Shown here one piece after another: positions 1 to 10,855 of a DNA stretch of 64,000 bases. The stretch spans positions 1 through 64,000 of the forward strand of contig WHVA01000503.1 in NCBI GenBank assembly GCA_015179125.1, written 5' to 3'. The stretch comes from Gautieria morchelliformis (lineage: Eukaryota; Basidiomycota; Agaricomycetes; Gomphales; Gomphaceae). Each line of letters begins with the position of its first letter. Position 1 is the first letter of the stretch. The position numbers were made by a program, and so were the translations under genes. A model generated the notes under the pieces. It was not told the origin of the DNA and made no database searches. It saw only the letters and a list, made by a program, of their open reading frames with translations.

Positions 1-186
1 AGCTGGCCAGTGAGCGAGGTGGAGGCTCGGGCTTGTCAAGGTTGGGAAAGGTGGAGGGGTACTAGAGGCAAAGTAGAAAGCAGTAGGTCTACCTGGCGTG
101 GGCAACGCGCCACAGAACCATCTGTGGAGCTACGTTGAACCCAGAGTCAGCTACGTGACCTACCAAGTACCGACACTAGCTCCGAC

Positions 187-732
187 AGTATGGGACGCCA
201 TCTGGAAATCATAGTATGTTGCAAAGGGAAATGAACGCATGTCCTTCATATATCTACTTGGGTCATTCCACGAATAGTTATCCTAATGCACGACTGCGTT
301 GAGTCCGATACCGTGAGAACGGCATTATAGAATCTAAAACATGTCAAAAACGTTGATACCTGATGGCATCCAAGGCATACCTGTTCAGCAAATGCGTCTG
401 AGACTAGCACGAACCAACACCTCGCAGATCACAGGAAAAGAAGCCTGGGGTAAGCGGTTGGATTTCAAATACAGCAGCTGTGCTCTCAACAATCCAAATA
501 GATACGATATAATCGGAGAAGAGGAAGGAAGTGACGCACTTGATCCACTCCTATTCGGTAGAATCACACCCATCTTTCCATTCCATCGATTGCGTGATCC
601 TTGGTGTCATTATGCAAACTCAGTATTTTGATGTAAGTCACTTTTCTGTGCCTAGCTTGAAGGCGTCAGGCCTTCAGGGAGCAGTCACATGTTGACCATT
701 GCACAGAAGCCCGAGAAAATATTCCCGGTGTA
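187..732. repeat. Left arm of inverted duplication (copy of zinc-finger gene promoter)
   Basis: Read on the minus strand, this block matches the promoter region of the zinc-finger gene at about 6.33-6.91 kb, and the match resumes at 1811-1852 beyond an inserted element. It includes a copy of that gene's start: the minus-strand ATG at 201-199 reads MASHT and then diverges, stopping after a few codons. The TATA motif of the intact promoter is altered here. A 96-codon open frame at 341-631 lies inside the repeat and resembles no family I know, so I do not call it a gene. Confidence 0.75.
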
Positions 733-1810
733 CATACACAAGCGTCAAAGTGCCATCGCCAATGGCATCGGGTTTAAAAAAACGGGTCCTGGCACTATTT
801 ACGGACTCGTGGGAGGATGGCACTGCCAAGCGAGTGCCGCAGTCGCGGCGTGTCTATGATGCTGGACAGGGGGGTGGGGTGCGACGAGCGTGAGCACAGC
901 CCTGGTGCTGACGAGGATGGGCACAGGAGCGTGGAAGGCCGGTGGCCACACGGTGCAGTTCGCCGAATCGCGCATAGGGTGAATAGTCTCGCGCTGAAAA
1001 TGACGGGGATGGCTGCGTTCCAGGCGTATGCGAAGGACGTGTTTGAGGCTCCGTGCATTCGAATGACCACTTGAAGGGCTGACAGCTGACCTGGCTGTTT
1101 TTTGCTTCATCTGATAGTCTACGTACGAGTGATTATACCCACCCTCGGCTGTGATTGCGACTGTGATGTCGTGTATTCTAGGTAGATGTAATGCAAGCAT
1201 GGATGTAGCCATTATGAATTATTCCCCAATCTGCAAAATTATCATTCCGTGAGTCTGCATTGGTTAGCGAATGTTCAAGTCGATTGCTCTGCCTGAAAAC
1301 GGTGGGGTTCGTGAAACTGAAGTGTACAGTGAGCGGAATGTCCACAATCCGAATTAACTTGAAGCTTCTGATGCGGAGCAAACATAGTCGAAATGACAAT
1401 TACCAAGCAGAAGGTGAGTTTGGCTGTCATTCCATGGCCCGTAATTGTAAAAATGTTTCCGAGTAGCGAGCAGCATCTCTGCTCACGTCCGTGGTGGGGG
1501 GGGAGGGGCAGAGGATCGAGGGAATGTGGGTGTGGTTGAATTGCATCGCAGAGCTCACCGATAATCACTGGACGAGAGCCTGGAGAAAGGCAATTGGCTG
1601 ATAAACTATTGGGTTCCGAGAAGGTCCCTGGTCACGCTCGGGCTCGCTGGCGGTAACATTTCGAAATAGGTGGGTTGGAATGCAACAGACACGTGCTAAT
1701 TACAACCTTCACAGGTCGAAGCTGTCCTCAGCAGTGCCATCCTTCCACGTCCATAAATAGAGGCACTGCCAGAAAACGTTTTTAAACCCCGATGGCACTT
1801 TGGCACTCAT
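733..1810. mobile_element. Non-autonomous DNA transposon with ~80-bp terminal inverted repeats
   Basis: The two ends are inverted repeats: about 745-835 against 1730-1805, sharing AAAGTGCCATCG, a GGTTTAAAAA-type tract and GGATGGCACTGC. The element splits the left promoter copy. The related sequence near 6.31-6.33 kb lacks it and reads straight across GGTGTAAGG-type sequence. Comparison with that empty site gives a 3-bp duplication GTA (730-732 and 1811-1813), or 4-bp TGTA. The interior has overlapping frames on both strands but no recognisable transposase. The superfamily is not resolved. Confidence 0.65.
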
Positions 1811-1852
1811 GTAAGGTAGAAGAACACCAGGAACCGGCACCCCTGACGTAAG
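1811..1852. repeat. Continuation of the left promoter-copy arm
   Basis: This short stretch matches, inverted, the sequence around 6288-6325 that includes the GGTAGAAG and CTTACGTAAG-like words. It shows where the duplicated arm resumes after the 733-1810 insertion. Confidence 0.6.
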
Positions 1853-2652
1853 CGGGCGCCTAGATCACGTGACGCGCCAAATCGAAGGACTTGGATGTTG
1901 ATTTTTCAAAAGTGTGCCAGACCATCAGTTTTGATATATAGAAGTTGTGTGGATTTTGTCTATAGTTACTCTACTTTTGATCTGATTTGCTAATATGTTG
2001 ATGGTCAAGGCACTCTGCCCAGGTTTGCCCAACGCTCGGTGTCACGTGTCACGGGACCCCCCGAAATGGTCATGCGTCTTCGGAACCGAGGTTCAAGCGC
2101 TGAGAACGCTGACAAATCATATCACGTGACGCGCCAAATGTCGATCCAAACTAGCCAATAGACCCGTGCTTCGCACCGGGTGAGTTAAGGTTAACATTGC
2201 ACATGGGTAGTTAATAGAATTAAAGAATTATTTGATGAAATGAAACTACATATTTAATCAGGCTTTAGCAGCACCTCTTTGTATACAATATTAGATGTTG
2301 TATTCCCCTCCCCTAAAGCCTAAAGAACATGGACTCTGTTCCAATTAGTGCAATGTAAATCTGCCCATGGGAAAATACTGCATATCGCAAGTCTATTCCT
2401 GTGCTGCATACCAGGATATGACTGGATGTGGCACACCACTGGGTAAGGACCATCTGGGACCTGTGGTATAAGCCTGGATGTGCTGGGACCACTGCTAGGG
2501 TGGGGACCCGTGCTTTGCCCAGGGGTTAGGCCAAACACATTGGGTAAATGAAACTTGGGATAAGTAAAATGCATCTTATCACAATTGAATGTAGCTCCAA
2601 GTAACACATCTGGGTAGGTAATGTCTCCACACATTTCTCCCATGTCTGTGTG
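1853..2652. other. Intergenic stretch without a gene; short repeated motifs
   Basis: I see no supportable gene. The 12-mer CACGTGACGCGC followed by CAAAT occurs twice (about 1867 and 2124). A short hairpin, ACCCGTGC-TTC-GCACCGGGT-like, lies at 2162-2181. The region runs into the minisatellite block. Confidence 0.5.
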
Positions 2653-2657
2653 CCCCT

Positions 2658-2815
2658 CATGTGTAGCATGTCCCCATGTGTAGCATGTCCCCATGTGTAG
2701 CATGTCCCCATGTGTAGCATGTCCCCATGTGTAGCATGTCCCCATGTGTAGCATGTCCCCATGTGTAGCATGTCCCCATGTGTAGCATGTCCCCATGTGT
2801 AGCATGTCCCCATGT
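2658..2815. repeat. 17-bp minisatellite, 9 copies
   Basis: The unit ATGTGTAGCATGTCCCC is repeated head to tail about nine times with almost no variation. Long frames that cross it on the minus strand, with repeated HMGTCYTWG-like words, are a by-product of the repeat and not genes. Confidence 0.95.
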
Positions 2816-2935
2816 ATGGCATGCATTACCTGAGTGTAGTGTGTCTTGATATTGCATACCATTCTGCATAAGCACTCAAGTATTGTGTGCACAGCATGTC
2901 CCCTGAAGTATATCACATATAGCATGTCCCTTGTT

Positions 2936-3163
2936 TGTGGTGTGTCCCGGATGTGTAGTGTGTCCCGGATGTGTAGTGTGTCCCGGATGTGTAGTGTGTC
3001 CCGGATGTGTAGTGTGTCCCGGATGTGTAGTGTGTCCCGGATGTGTAGTGTGTCCCGGATGTGTAGTGTGTCCCGGATGTGTTGTCCCGGATGTGTAGTG
3101 TGTCCCGGATGTGTAGTGTGTCCCGGATGTGTAGTGTGTCCCGGATGTGTAGTGTGTCCCCAT
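2936..3163. repeat. 18-bp minisatellite, 12 copies
   Basis: The unit GTGTAGTGTGTCCCGGAT is repeated about twelve times, with one shortened copy near 3080. It is clearly related to the neighbouring 17-bp array through the shared GTGTAG and GTCCC words. The two arrays are separated by about 120 bp of degenerate sequence. Confidence 0.95.
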
Positions 3164-3176
3164 TGTAGCGTGTCCC

Positions 3177-3796
3177 TGTTACGACCATGCAGTTCTGACT
3201 TCCGACACTCAGTTCCACTCACATTCCACCCCTCCAATAATCCCAACATTCCCGCCCCTTGTGATATCCTTTGTTCTTTCGACTCTATTACTCCGACCCA
3301 CCAGACTCGCCTCGCAGCACAGCAAGACCATATGTCCAGCCCCCTTTGGAGTCTTGTTGTTTTGTTATGTCAGATATACTTTCTGACCCCTTGTTCTTTT
3401 GCCATTGTTCTTTACCCTACCCTGCACCCCCTTGTAGTCCTTTGTTCCCAATTAGTTGTTTACCCTGTATGTCTATCCAACTGCCGCTCCCTCCGGAATT
3501 TGCTTAGTACTACCCTATTACATGTTGTCTCAGCTCTTTGTATAACAACCCCTCATGCATGCTCGTTATTCTGCAATCAGATAATCGCCTTCAATATGTG
3601 ATTTCCTTTGCTCTATCTCCTGTCCTTAGCACAGTGAGTTTTGCAAGACCTCTGTCTCTCCCCCTTCCGCCTTCCGACCCAACTTCTGACTCGCGATCCG
3701 AAATACCTAGGATGATAGTTCATTGGGGGCGCAACATATAAGTTGAAGCCGTTGGTCCTTTCTAGTTCTGACTTGTGGAAATCTTGCTACGTAACA
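3177..3796 (+). mobile_element. Solo LTR, Ty3 family A, inserted in the minisatellite
   Basis: This 620-bp sequence begins TGTTACGACC and ends ACGTAACA. It is the same family as the 3' LTR at 36693-37338. It is flanked by a perfect 5-bp target duplication GTCCC (3172-3176 and 3797-3801), and minisatellite-like sequence continues on both sides. No internal sequence remains, so it is a solo LTR, probably left by LTR-LTR recombination. Confidence 0.9.
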
Positions 3797-3935
3797 GTCC
3801 CTGTGTATAGCCTGCGTTCCCCAATGTGCAGTGTGTCCCCATGAGTAGCATGCCCCTGTGTATAGCCTGCCTTGACCAAGTGTAGCATGTCCCTTGTCTG
3901 TAGTATGTCCTCCATACATGGCATATCCCCAAGAG
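3797..3935. repeat. Degenerate continuation of the minisatellite
   Basis: Diverged copies of the GTAGCATGTCCC and GTGTCCCC words continue on the far side of the solo LTR. The array was therefore split by the insertion. Confidence 0.7.
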
Positions 3936-4119
3936 CCTAAAAGTGAAATTATTGTAGGGGCAAGAGGAAATAAATAAATGTCAGAGAGTTTACTGCAAGC
4001 AGCTGTTGTCATCAATTTTTAGCAAAGTCAAGGAAATTTTTCAATATTTGATTTTACAACTCTACAGTACACATATATACACAAAAATTTAAAAAATTAA
4101 ATAACAATTAAAAAAAGAG

Positions 4120-4852
4120 GCAGTGATCCTAATAATTATCACAACAACACAAATATGATAGAAGACACACACCAGATGCAGCAATGGCAGACAGGCTGTG
4201 AGACACTAAGAGGAGGAACCTGGGCAGAAAATAAAAATAAAAATAAAAATAAATAAAAATAAACCAAAAGAGAATAAAAAGAGAATATTATTGGAAATGA
4301 TAAGGAAAAAACACATCAGAGCCAGTAATGATACCCATGAAAGGTGGGCGGCAATGAGAGGAGCAACATAGGCTGAAAAGCAGTCAAAAAGAGGGTAAAA
4401 AAGCGAAAATTAGTGCAAGAAATACCATGGATAGAAGCTGATCCTAATAAATATCAAAACAACATAAATATGATAGCAAGAAACACACCAGATGCAGCAA
4501 TGGCAGACAGGCAAGGTGGGAGGCACTGAGAGGAAGCTGGGCTGAAAAGAAGGCCAAAAGAGAATAAAAAAGCGAAAATTATTGGAAGAAATGACAGATA
4601 TGATAAGGAAAAAACACACCAGAGGCAGTAATTGTGGCCAAGAAAGGTGGGAGGCAATGAGAGTAGCAACATAGGCAAAAAGAGATTAAAAAAGCGAAAA
4701 TTATAGCAAGAAATAGCAATACTTACCATGGAGAGAAGCTAATCCTAATAAATATCAAAACAACACAAATATGATAGCAACACACACACACCAGATGCAG
4801 CCATGACTGACAGGAACGGTGGGTGCACTGAGAGGAGGAACCTGGGCTGAAG

Positions 4853-4902
<50 letters not shown>

Positions 4903-5690
4903 GGATAAAAAAGCGAAAATTATTGCAGGAAATGACAGATATGAGATGTAGAAAACACACCAGAGGCATAAGGAAAGTTGGGAGGCAATGAAAGGAGCAA
5001 CCTAGGTTGAAAAAAAGTCAAAAAGTGGTTAAAAAAGCGACAATGTTGGAAGAAATACCATGGAGAGAAGGTGATCCTAATAAATATAAAAAAAAAAACA
5101 CAAAAATATGATAGCAGGACACACACCAGATGCAGAAATAACAGACAGGAAAGGTGGGGGCATAGAGAGGAGGAACCTGGGCTGAAAAGATGGCAAAAAG
5201 AGGATAAAAAAGCGAAAATTATTGGAAGAAATGACAGAAAAAACACAACAGGGACTGTAATGATGGCCAAGAAAGGTGGGAGGCAATGAGAGGAGAAACA
5301 AAGGCAAAAAGAGATTAAAAAAGCGAAAATTATGGCAAGAAATAGCAATACTTACCATGGAGAGAAGCTGATCCTAATAAATATCAAAACAACACAAATA
5401 TGGTAGCAACACACACACAAGATGCAGCCATGACTGACAGGAAAAGTGGGAGCACTGAGAGGAGGAACCTGGACTGAAGAAGAAAAGGAAAAAGAAAAAA
5501 AAAAGAGGATAAAAAAGCGAAAATTATTGCAGGAAATGACAGATATGAGATGTAGAAAACACACCAGAGGCATCAGGAAAGATGGGAGGCAATGAGAGGA
5601 GCACCCTAGGCTGAAAAGAAGTAAAAAAAGAGAGTTAAAAAAGCGAAAATATTGGAAGAAATACCTGAGGGGACTATAGAGAAATAAAAG
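4120..5690. repeat. ~300-bp satellite, five tandem copies, A-rich
   Basis: The marker GATCCTAATAAATAT (or a variant) recurs at about 4126, 4439, 4740, 5071 and 5369, a spacing of 298-331 bp. Within each unit the word AAGCGAAAATTATTG and its variants appear roughly twice, suggesting an older half-unit of about 150 bp. A poly(A) run of about 30 bases lies at 4854-4885 and an AAAATA microsatellite at 4223-4260. The many small minus-strand frames rich in F, L and S come from the repeat. Confidence 0.9.
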
Positions 5691-5696
5691 TTACCA

Positions 5697-5870
5697 GCAG
5701 TGACAGACAGACCCACCAGCAGAGAAAGAGAGAGCCAGAAACAGACACAGAGAGCCAGACACAGAGAGCCAGACAGAGATCCAGATGCAGAGAGCCAGCA
5801 GCAGACAGACAGATCCAGCAGGCACAGAGACAGTGGGCAGGAGAGCCAGAGGTTGCCAGTTGAACCAGAG
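5697..5870. repeat. Purine-rich CAGAGAGCCAGA-type short repeat
   Basis: The words CAGAGAGCCAGA and GACAGACA recur in tandem. The frames that read through them are low-complexity and not supported as genes. Confidence 0.75.
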
Positions 5871-5899
5871 GAAATGGCAGCAGGAGGGTTGAGGGAAGG

Positions 5900-6287
5900 T
5901 GGGTGCGCGCGCAGCAGCGTTGGACGCGAACTGGTCACGTGACCAGGGGCGCTCACTGCACCGCGCGTTGTCAGTAGAAAGTTGGATGCGTGGTTTGTTT
6001 GCATCTTAGTCAGGATTACGTAAAACACAAACACCCCCACAACCACCCACGCACCCATCTTTATACTATTGATGGTTCCAAAGGACGAAATAAAGCATTT
6101 GGTAAAAAAATTCTTTTTTCTTAACATGTACTTCAAGGTAGTATAACTCAGCTATCATGCATTATTTGGCTAAATCCTTTCCTACAAGTTCAAGCTAGAT
6201 ATATTTAGAAAACCTCTTAGGACTTAGATATGCCAAAATATGATGTGGGTGGGTGGAATTAAGAATGTCAAGAGGGGGCTGGTAGCT
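5900..6287. other. Intergenic stretch, nothing recognised
   Basis: It contains a short GC-rich segment around 5905-5965 with GGTCACGTGACC-like palindromic sequence and then A/T-richer DNA. I see no gene or repeat boundary that I can support. Confidence 0.4.
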
Positions 6288-6905
6288 TACGTAAGGGGTG
6301 CTGGTGTCTTCTACCTTACACCGGAATATTTTCTCGTGCTTCTGTGATTGCTCAAACCATGGTTAGATATTCTTGGCTAGAAGCTAGCGTTTACACCTCG
6401 TGGTTAGAGTGTCAGGCACGCCTTATTATTGTGACTCGACTGGATCGATCCGAACTTGGTCAACGTTTGACTGCTCCCTGTCTCGGAGGCCTTGAGCACC
6501 GGGACATGACTTAAATCGAGAATAAAGAGTTCGCAATGACCTGAGCCATACCACAATCTATTGCATGGGAAGATGGGTGATTCCCCAGGATACTGGATCA
6601 AGTGCGTCACTACCCGTCCTTTTCCCTGATTCTATCGTATTCAAATTTGTATCATTGAGATCTTGAGCACAGCCATTATATTTGAAATGCTTAACCCATG
6701 CTTCTTGTCGTGTGATCTGCGAGGCGTTGATGCATGTTTCAACGTTTTTGACACGTTGTAAACTCTATAACGCCGTTCTCAGCGTATCGGACTCAACGCA
6801 GTCGTGGATTAGGATGGCTATTTGTGGAATGCTCCAAGTAGATATATAAAAGGCTTGCGTTCGTTTTCTTACCGCAACATACTCTGATCCCAGATGGCGT
6901 CCCAC
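6288..6905. repeat. Right arm of inverted promoter duplication
   Basis: This is the upstream region of the zinc-finger gene. Read inverted, it matches 187-732 plus 1811-1852. It has no insertion at the position of the 733-1810 element, so it serves as that element's empty site. Confidence 0.75.
6843..6850 (+). promoter_or_regulatory. TATA box of the zinc-finger gene
   Basis: TATATAAA lies 44 bases upstream of the start codon at 6894, at a spacing normal for a fungal core promoter. The inverted copy of this promoter at 0.2-0.7 kb carries a changed version. Confidence 0.6.
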
Positions 6906-9175
6906 ACCATGTACACGCACTACTCTACTAGTACGACGTCCCCGGTAACTGCCTCCGCGCCATCTTTTCCCTCGCAGCAATCCCCTGTCCCGATCGAGTA
7001 CAACAGTCCCCAGGATGATTTGTATGAGCCACAACCATCAGTGGCAGGTCCGAGTGAATATGCTTGGACTAACCGGCCCTTTACACAGGAAAAAAGAGTT
7101 AGCATTCTTCTCAAGCTTGAGATGTACGCCACTAACAATGTTTCAGGGTGATGTAGGCGCGTCAGAACACTGGAGTGACGAGGTTTCGGCCGCATACGCC
7201 ACCCCATATTATGCGGCTGTAGATCACGTCCAGCAGGACGCACCTGTCGTCGACCCACAAGCATGTCTTTTCGAGTATCCGCTAGAGCAGCTTGTTGGAG
7301 ATGTGTCAGCTGGCACCTCGGTCACCCCAGGTTGGACTGACAACGCCGGTCAACATTCTGAGTATGTTTCGCCACATTCTATCAGAATGAAGACAACAAA
7401 GCTCACTGGCTGACACACAGAGATGCGCCGCTTCTGACGGCAGATGACTTTTTTCCGCAGTTTCCACCATGTGTTGCCGTTGGACCAGTCGCCGATGCAG
7501 AGTTTCAACCAGGGACGGAACATGTGCCATATTACTCGGCTGGTCAGATAGAGTATAGGTAGGTACAAGCATTCTACAGCATGCTAGAACAGTACTCACC
7601 TTTTTCTCAAGCAGCCAACAGGGATGGCGGCATTGCGCACCCCGGATAGACAATGTTCCGCATGTTTACGGCGAGCGGACACTCCAGAACAGCGCAGCAG
7701 TTAGCGGTGCTCGCTCAGAGTACTTTCAGTTCCGTTCCGTCCGGCAGGACATACCCTACACCGGTTATGACCACGTAGGCAACCAAGAGCCTGTGGCAAA
7801 AATTATGCCGTACCGCGCGGCTCATCACCCTGGCTCGACAAGCTCACCTGTCGATTATCGTGTGGAGGAGTATGCTTTCGGGTAAGCACGTGGCCGTTAT
7901 ACGTGACAATATAAAATTAATCATTTTGTCCTAAGCCGGCAGCCGGAAGGATTTTATCACCCATGGCCCATTAACAGTTATCCATCTCAACCTCCGAATG
8001 GCATACCATTCTCTGGGACCCGCTCTGAGTATCCGCAATTTGTGAGGCAAGAATTCCCCCCCAGTGGACAGATAGATGGGACATTCGCTGAGGATTCAAG
8101 GCATTACTTGGGGTAGGCGCAAACCTTTTTGTGCAATAGCGCATATCTGACGTGTTTATAAGCGGTCAAGACACAGGACCCAGTTTTCTACCGCAAGCTG
8201 CATATGCCGACAGTGCTTCTGAGGGCGCGGAAGAGCTAGGGCCGATCTCATGCCACGCAGCTCCCAGTCAGACAGACCGGACCTTCAGCTCATATTCAGC
8301 CTTGATGGAATATCCCGGGTAGGCAAATATTTTATGGGTGAAATAACACATATCTGATCTAGTTCTCAAGCGGTCAAGACATTAGAGGCCTTTACCTACC
8401 GCAGGAAAATGTGCCATACAGTGACAATGGTGCACCACCATATCACGGAATGTCCTTCTCCTATGATAGCGGAAGGACAAACCATACAGATGGTGGGCAG
8501 AACATGTGCGTGGCTTCGCGTGTGTTCGACAGACAGAGACATAACCCTGACGCATGCTACAGGCCCACCATCCAAAATAAACATTTAAATTACAACCAGG
8601 GGGTGGCGTGGACCACCACGGCCACCCCACCGGCAGCAAATGCTGCCAGTTTGGAGATGGTGGGATCCCTGGCAATGCAACCAGATCCAGTAGCTTCCTC
8701 TCCAAGCCCGCACCCCGGGCCATCAAATAACGTCGACGGCGATGGGCAGCATGTGGAGACGGCACAGCACTCAAACCAGTGCCGTTTGGCCAGTGGATGC
8801 GGCAAGACATGCGGCGCAGATGTATCCGTAAACGGCAAACGGCACTTCAAGTCCCACCTCATGCGTGAGCTTAGGCGCATTAAGAATGGGTCGATGGACC
8901 TATCTGATGCCAAGATCATCAAATCCGAGGCTGACCTTCGCCGTGCGGAGGAGCTGGAGGTACCGTGCCCCTACAAGTGCACAAGATATGGTGTGCCGAC
9001 GACGTACGCCCGGAAAACTCATCTCCGGAGACATCTGGAGGAGACGTGCTGGAAGCCGCTCGACGACAACGAGATAGATGCCGTGGCCACAAAAGCCTTT
9101 TCATGCAGAGGCAAGACAGTCGCGGAGATCATGAGGGTTTTCAACGAGAGACAGTCGGCCCATGTGAAACTGTAA
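6894..9175 (+). CDS. Zinc-finger-like protein, probable transcription factor, 654 aa, seven exons
   Basis: I read seven exons: 6894-7097, 7147-7361, 7421-7558, 7612-7881, 7936-8112, 8163-8318 and 8371-9175. The introns are 48-59 bases long with GT-AG ends, and the first has a CTAAC branch word. Together they give one open frame of 655 codons including the stop. The first ~430 residues are low-complexity and rich in P, S, Y, G and Q. The C-terminal ~240 residues hold two Cys/His clusters: CRLASGCGKTCG followed by HFKSH, and CPYKC followed by HLRRHLEETC. Both are spaced unusually for C2H2 fingers. Exons 4 to 6 are each a multiple of three and lie between phase-2 introns. Exons 6 and 7 both begin with GQD, and several exons end in EY or similar plus G. 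DNA binding in the nucleus is inferred from the fingers; the target is unknown. The first in-frame ATG after the TATA box was chosen as start. Confidence 0.8.
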
Positions 9176-10690
9176 CTTTAAAATCATGTGCTCGTAGAAG
9201 GCACGCATCCCATACTTACCAAGGTACTCATCGAAATTTGACAACCTGACACAAGTTGCCTCAATGGATCGTATGATGAGCGACGCACATGCATCACGTG
9301 ACGCCTACGCGTTCCGGCCCAAGGTACCTCACCGCTGCTTACTCCGTCTTGCTCCGTGCAGCATATCCTTATTCCCATACAAAACTGGTCGTATTTGCCC
9401 TGAATGGACTCTCCCTATCTGTCTTACTGTAAGCCCCGCGTCGCGGGAACATGTTCAATTCCTGTGCGACCTTAATAACTGTGCGTACTTGACTTTCTAC
9501 GGATGTCTACTTATAACACGGTCCTCATTGACGATTCGACCCGAAAGGCACACTTAATTTCCGTACCTGAATACATGCGGAACGCAATAGAGACTTGAGT
9601 ACGATGGTAAATATCGCACAATTACCGAAGGAAGCACAACAGCGCAGTCGTTCCCCAACTGACACCTATAATTCGTCCATCCCTGCTAAATGCCGACACG
9701 TGGATACCTGGTGGCTGTCCAAGAATTCCAATTTGCTTGGAAACATTGTAGGAGAGACATCTACCAACAACATTTTCCTCCATTACGGGGATACTAAGCT
9801 GATGAAGACTATCTCACACGGTAGAAACTCGTCGTGTATGACGCTTCTGCTTGATTTGCAAGTCGGTCCAAACAGTGGACTGGATTTCATTATTATCAGC
9901 TCCCGATCGCTGCTCGCATTGCGGCACGCCCTGTCAATGATCACGGCCATGACAACTTGAAGCGGCGCGGTGCGTTGGTTACGCATGTCGCCTTCAAACG
10001 CTAATTTCTCAGACACACACGTTTGCCACTGCTTCCCTAGCCTTTCACAGAACCTATCCCATCGGCCGTTCAAAGTTTGACTGAGTACCCGTAAGCAGTT
10101 GGGGGTCTCAATGGGACTGACCGCGCGATATCCATTCCAATCAGTCTGCGACTTTCCGTTTGGCCGGCTCTCATTTGATCATGCGCTGTAGCATCATTCC
10201 CCCAGCTTTCTCTTATACATCGACATGTAATGTTGCAAGGCTGTCGAAGAGTGCTGTTGGGTCAAAAGTCGCTTTCACACTTCCGAGTCTAACAACAAAC
10301 ATACAACACCAGAGATAGACACGACCCAATGGTATAGATGAGAGACAAGCAGGTTGCAAAGCAGAGGACGGAGCAATGGAAAAGAAGAGGAAAATATTCA
10401 TAGTCAATATTGGACGAAATAGTAGATGGCCAGAGCAGGTTAACTACCTTCGACACTTTCGCTCTTCTGTTGCGGTGTCCCAGCACGTCCTGGAGTACCC
10501 TGACCGTTGTTAACCGGCGTGAGCTTGTAGCTGCGCCGCCAGCTGATTGTCTCCCGGGAGTGGCGCTTACCCGCTGCACGTAAAGGGACTTCCCCCGCGT
10601 TTGTGGCTTGCGTTCTCTTTACATCGACGGGCCAGCTGTGCGCCCTGAAATTCACGCTCATATAGCGGGTCAGATGTATTCAGTCTAGAG
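9176..10690. other. Intergenic stretch, nothing recognised
   Basis: Several short frames occur (for example 9595-9960 on the plus strand), but none shows a domain, a signal peptide, a transmembrane segment or a spliceable continuation that I recognise. No repeat copies were noticed elsewhere in the window. Confidence 0.4.
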
Positions 10691-10855
10691 AGATCTCGTT
10701 GTGTTGTTGCTGTCGGGAAAGAGCATCGTCACGGTACTCGCTTGGCGGGTATTATATAACTGGATCACGGACTCCCCGCGTCATCCTCCCTCTTACACCT
10801 GCAGTAAAATAAGTAACAGCTTAGCACGAAGGAGAACAGAGACTGACCAATCAAT

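Noticed and set aside
341-631. 96-codon plus-strand frame in the left promoter copy
   Set aside because: It lies in a duplicated promoter, is not kept open in the other arm, and has no recognised domain.
2658-3163. Regular repeats resembling a CRISPR array
   Set aside because: The units are directly adjacent without unique spacers, and the genome is eukaryotic.
2320-3249. 309-codon minus-strand frame with GHTTHP/DTLHIR repeats
   Set aside because: It is produced by the 17- and 18-bp minisatellites, which leave several frames open on both strands; no non-repeat domain supports it.
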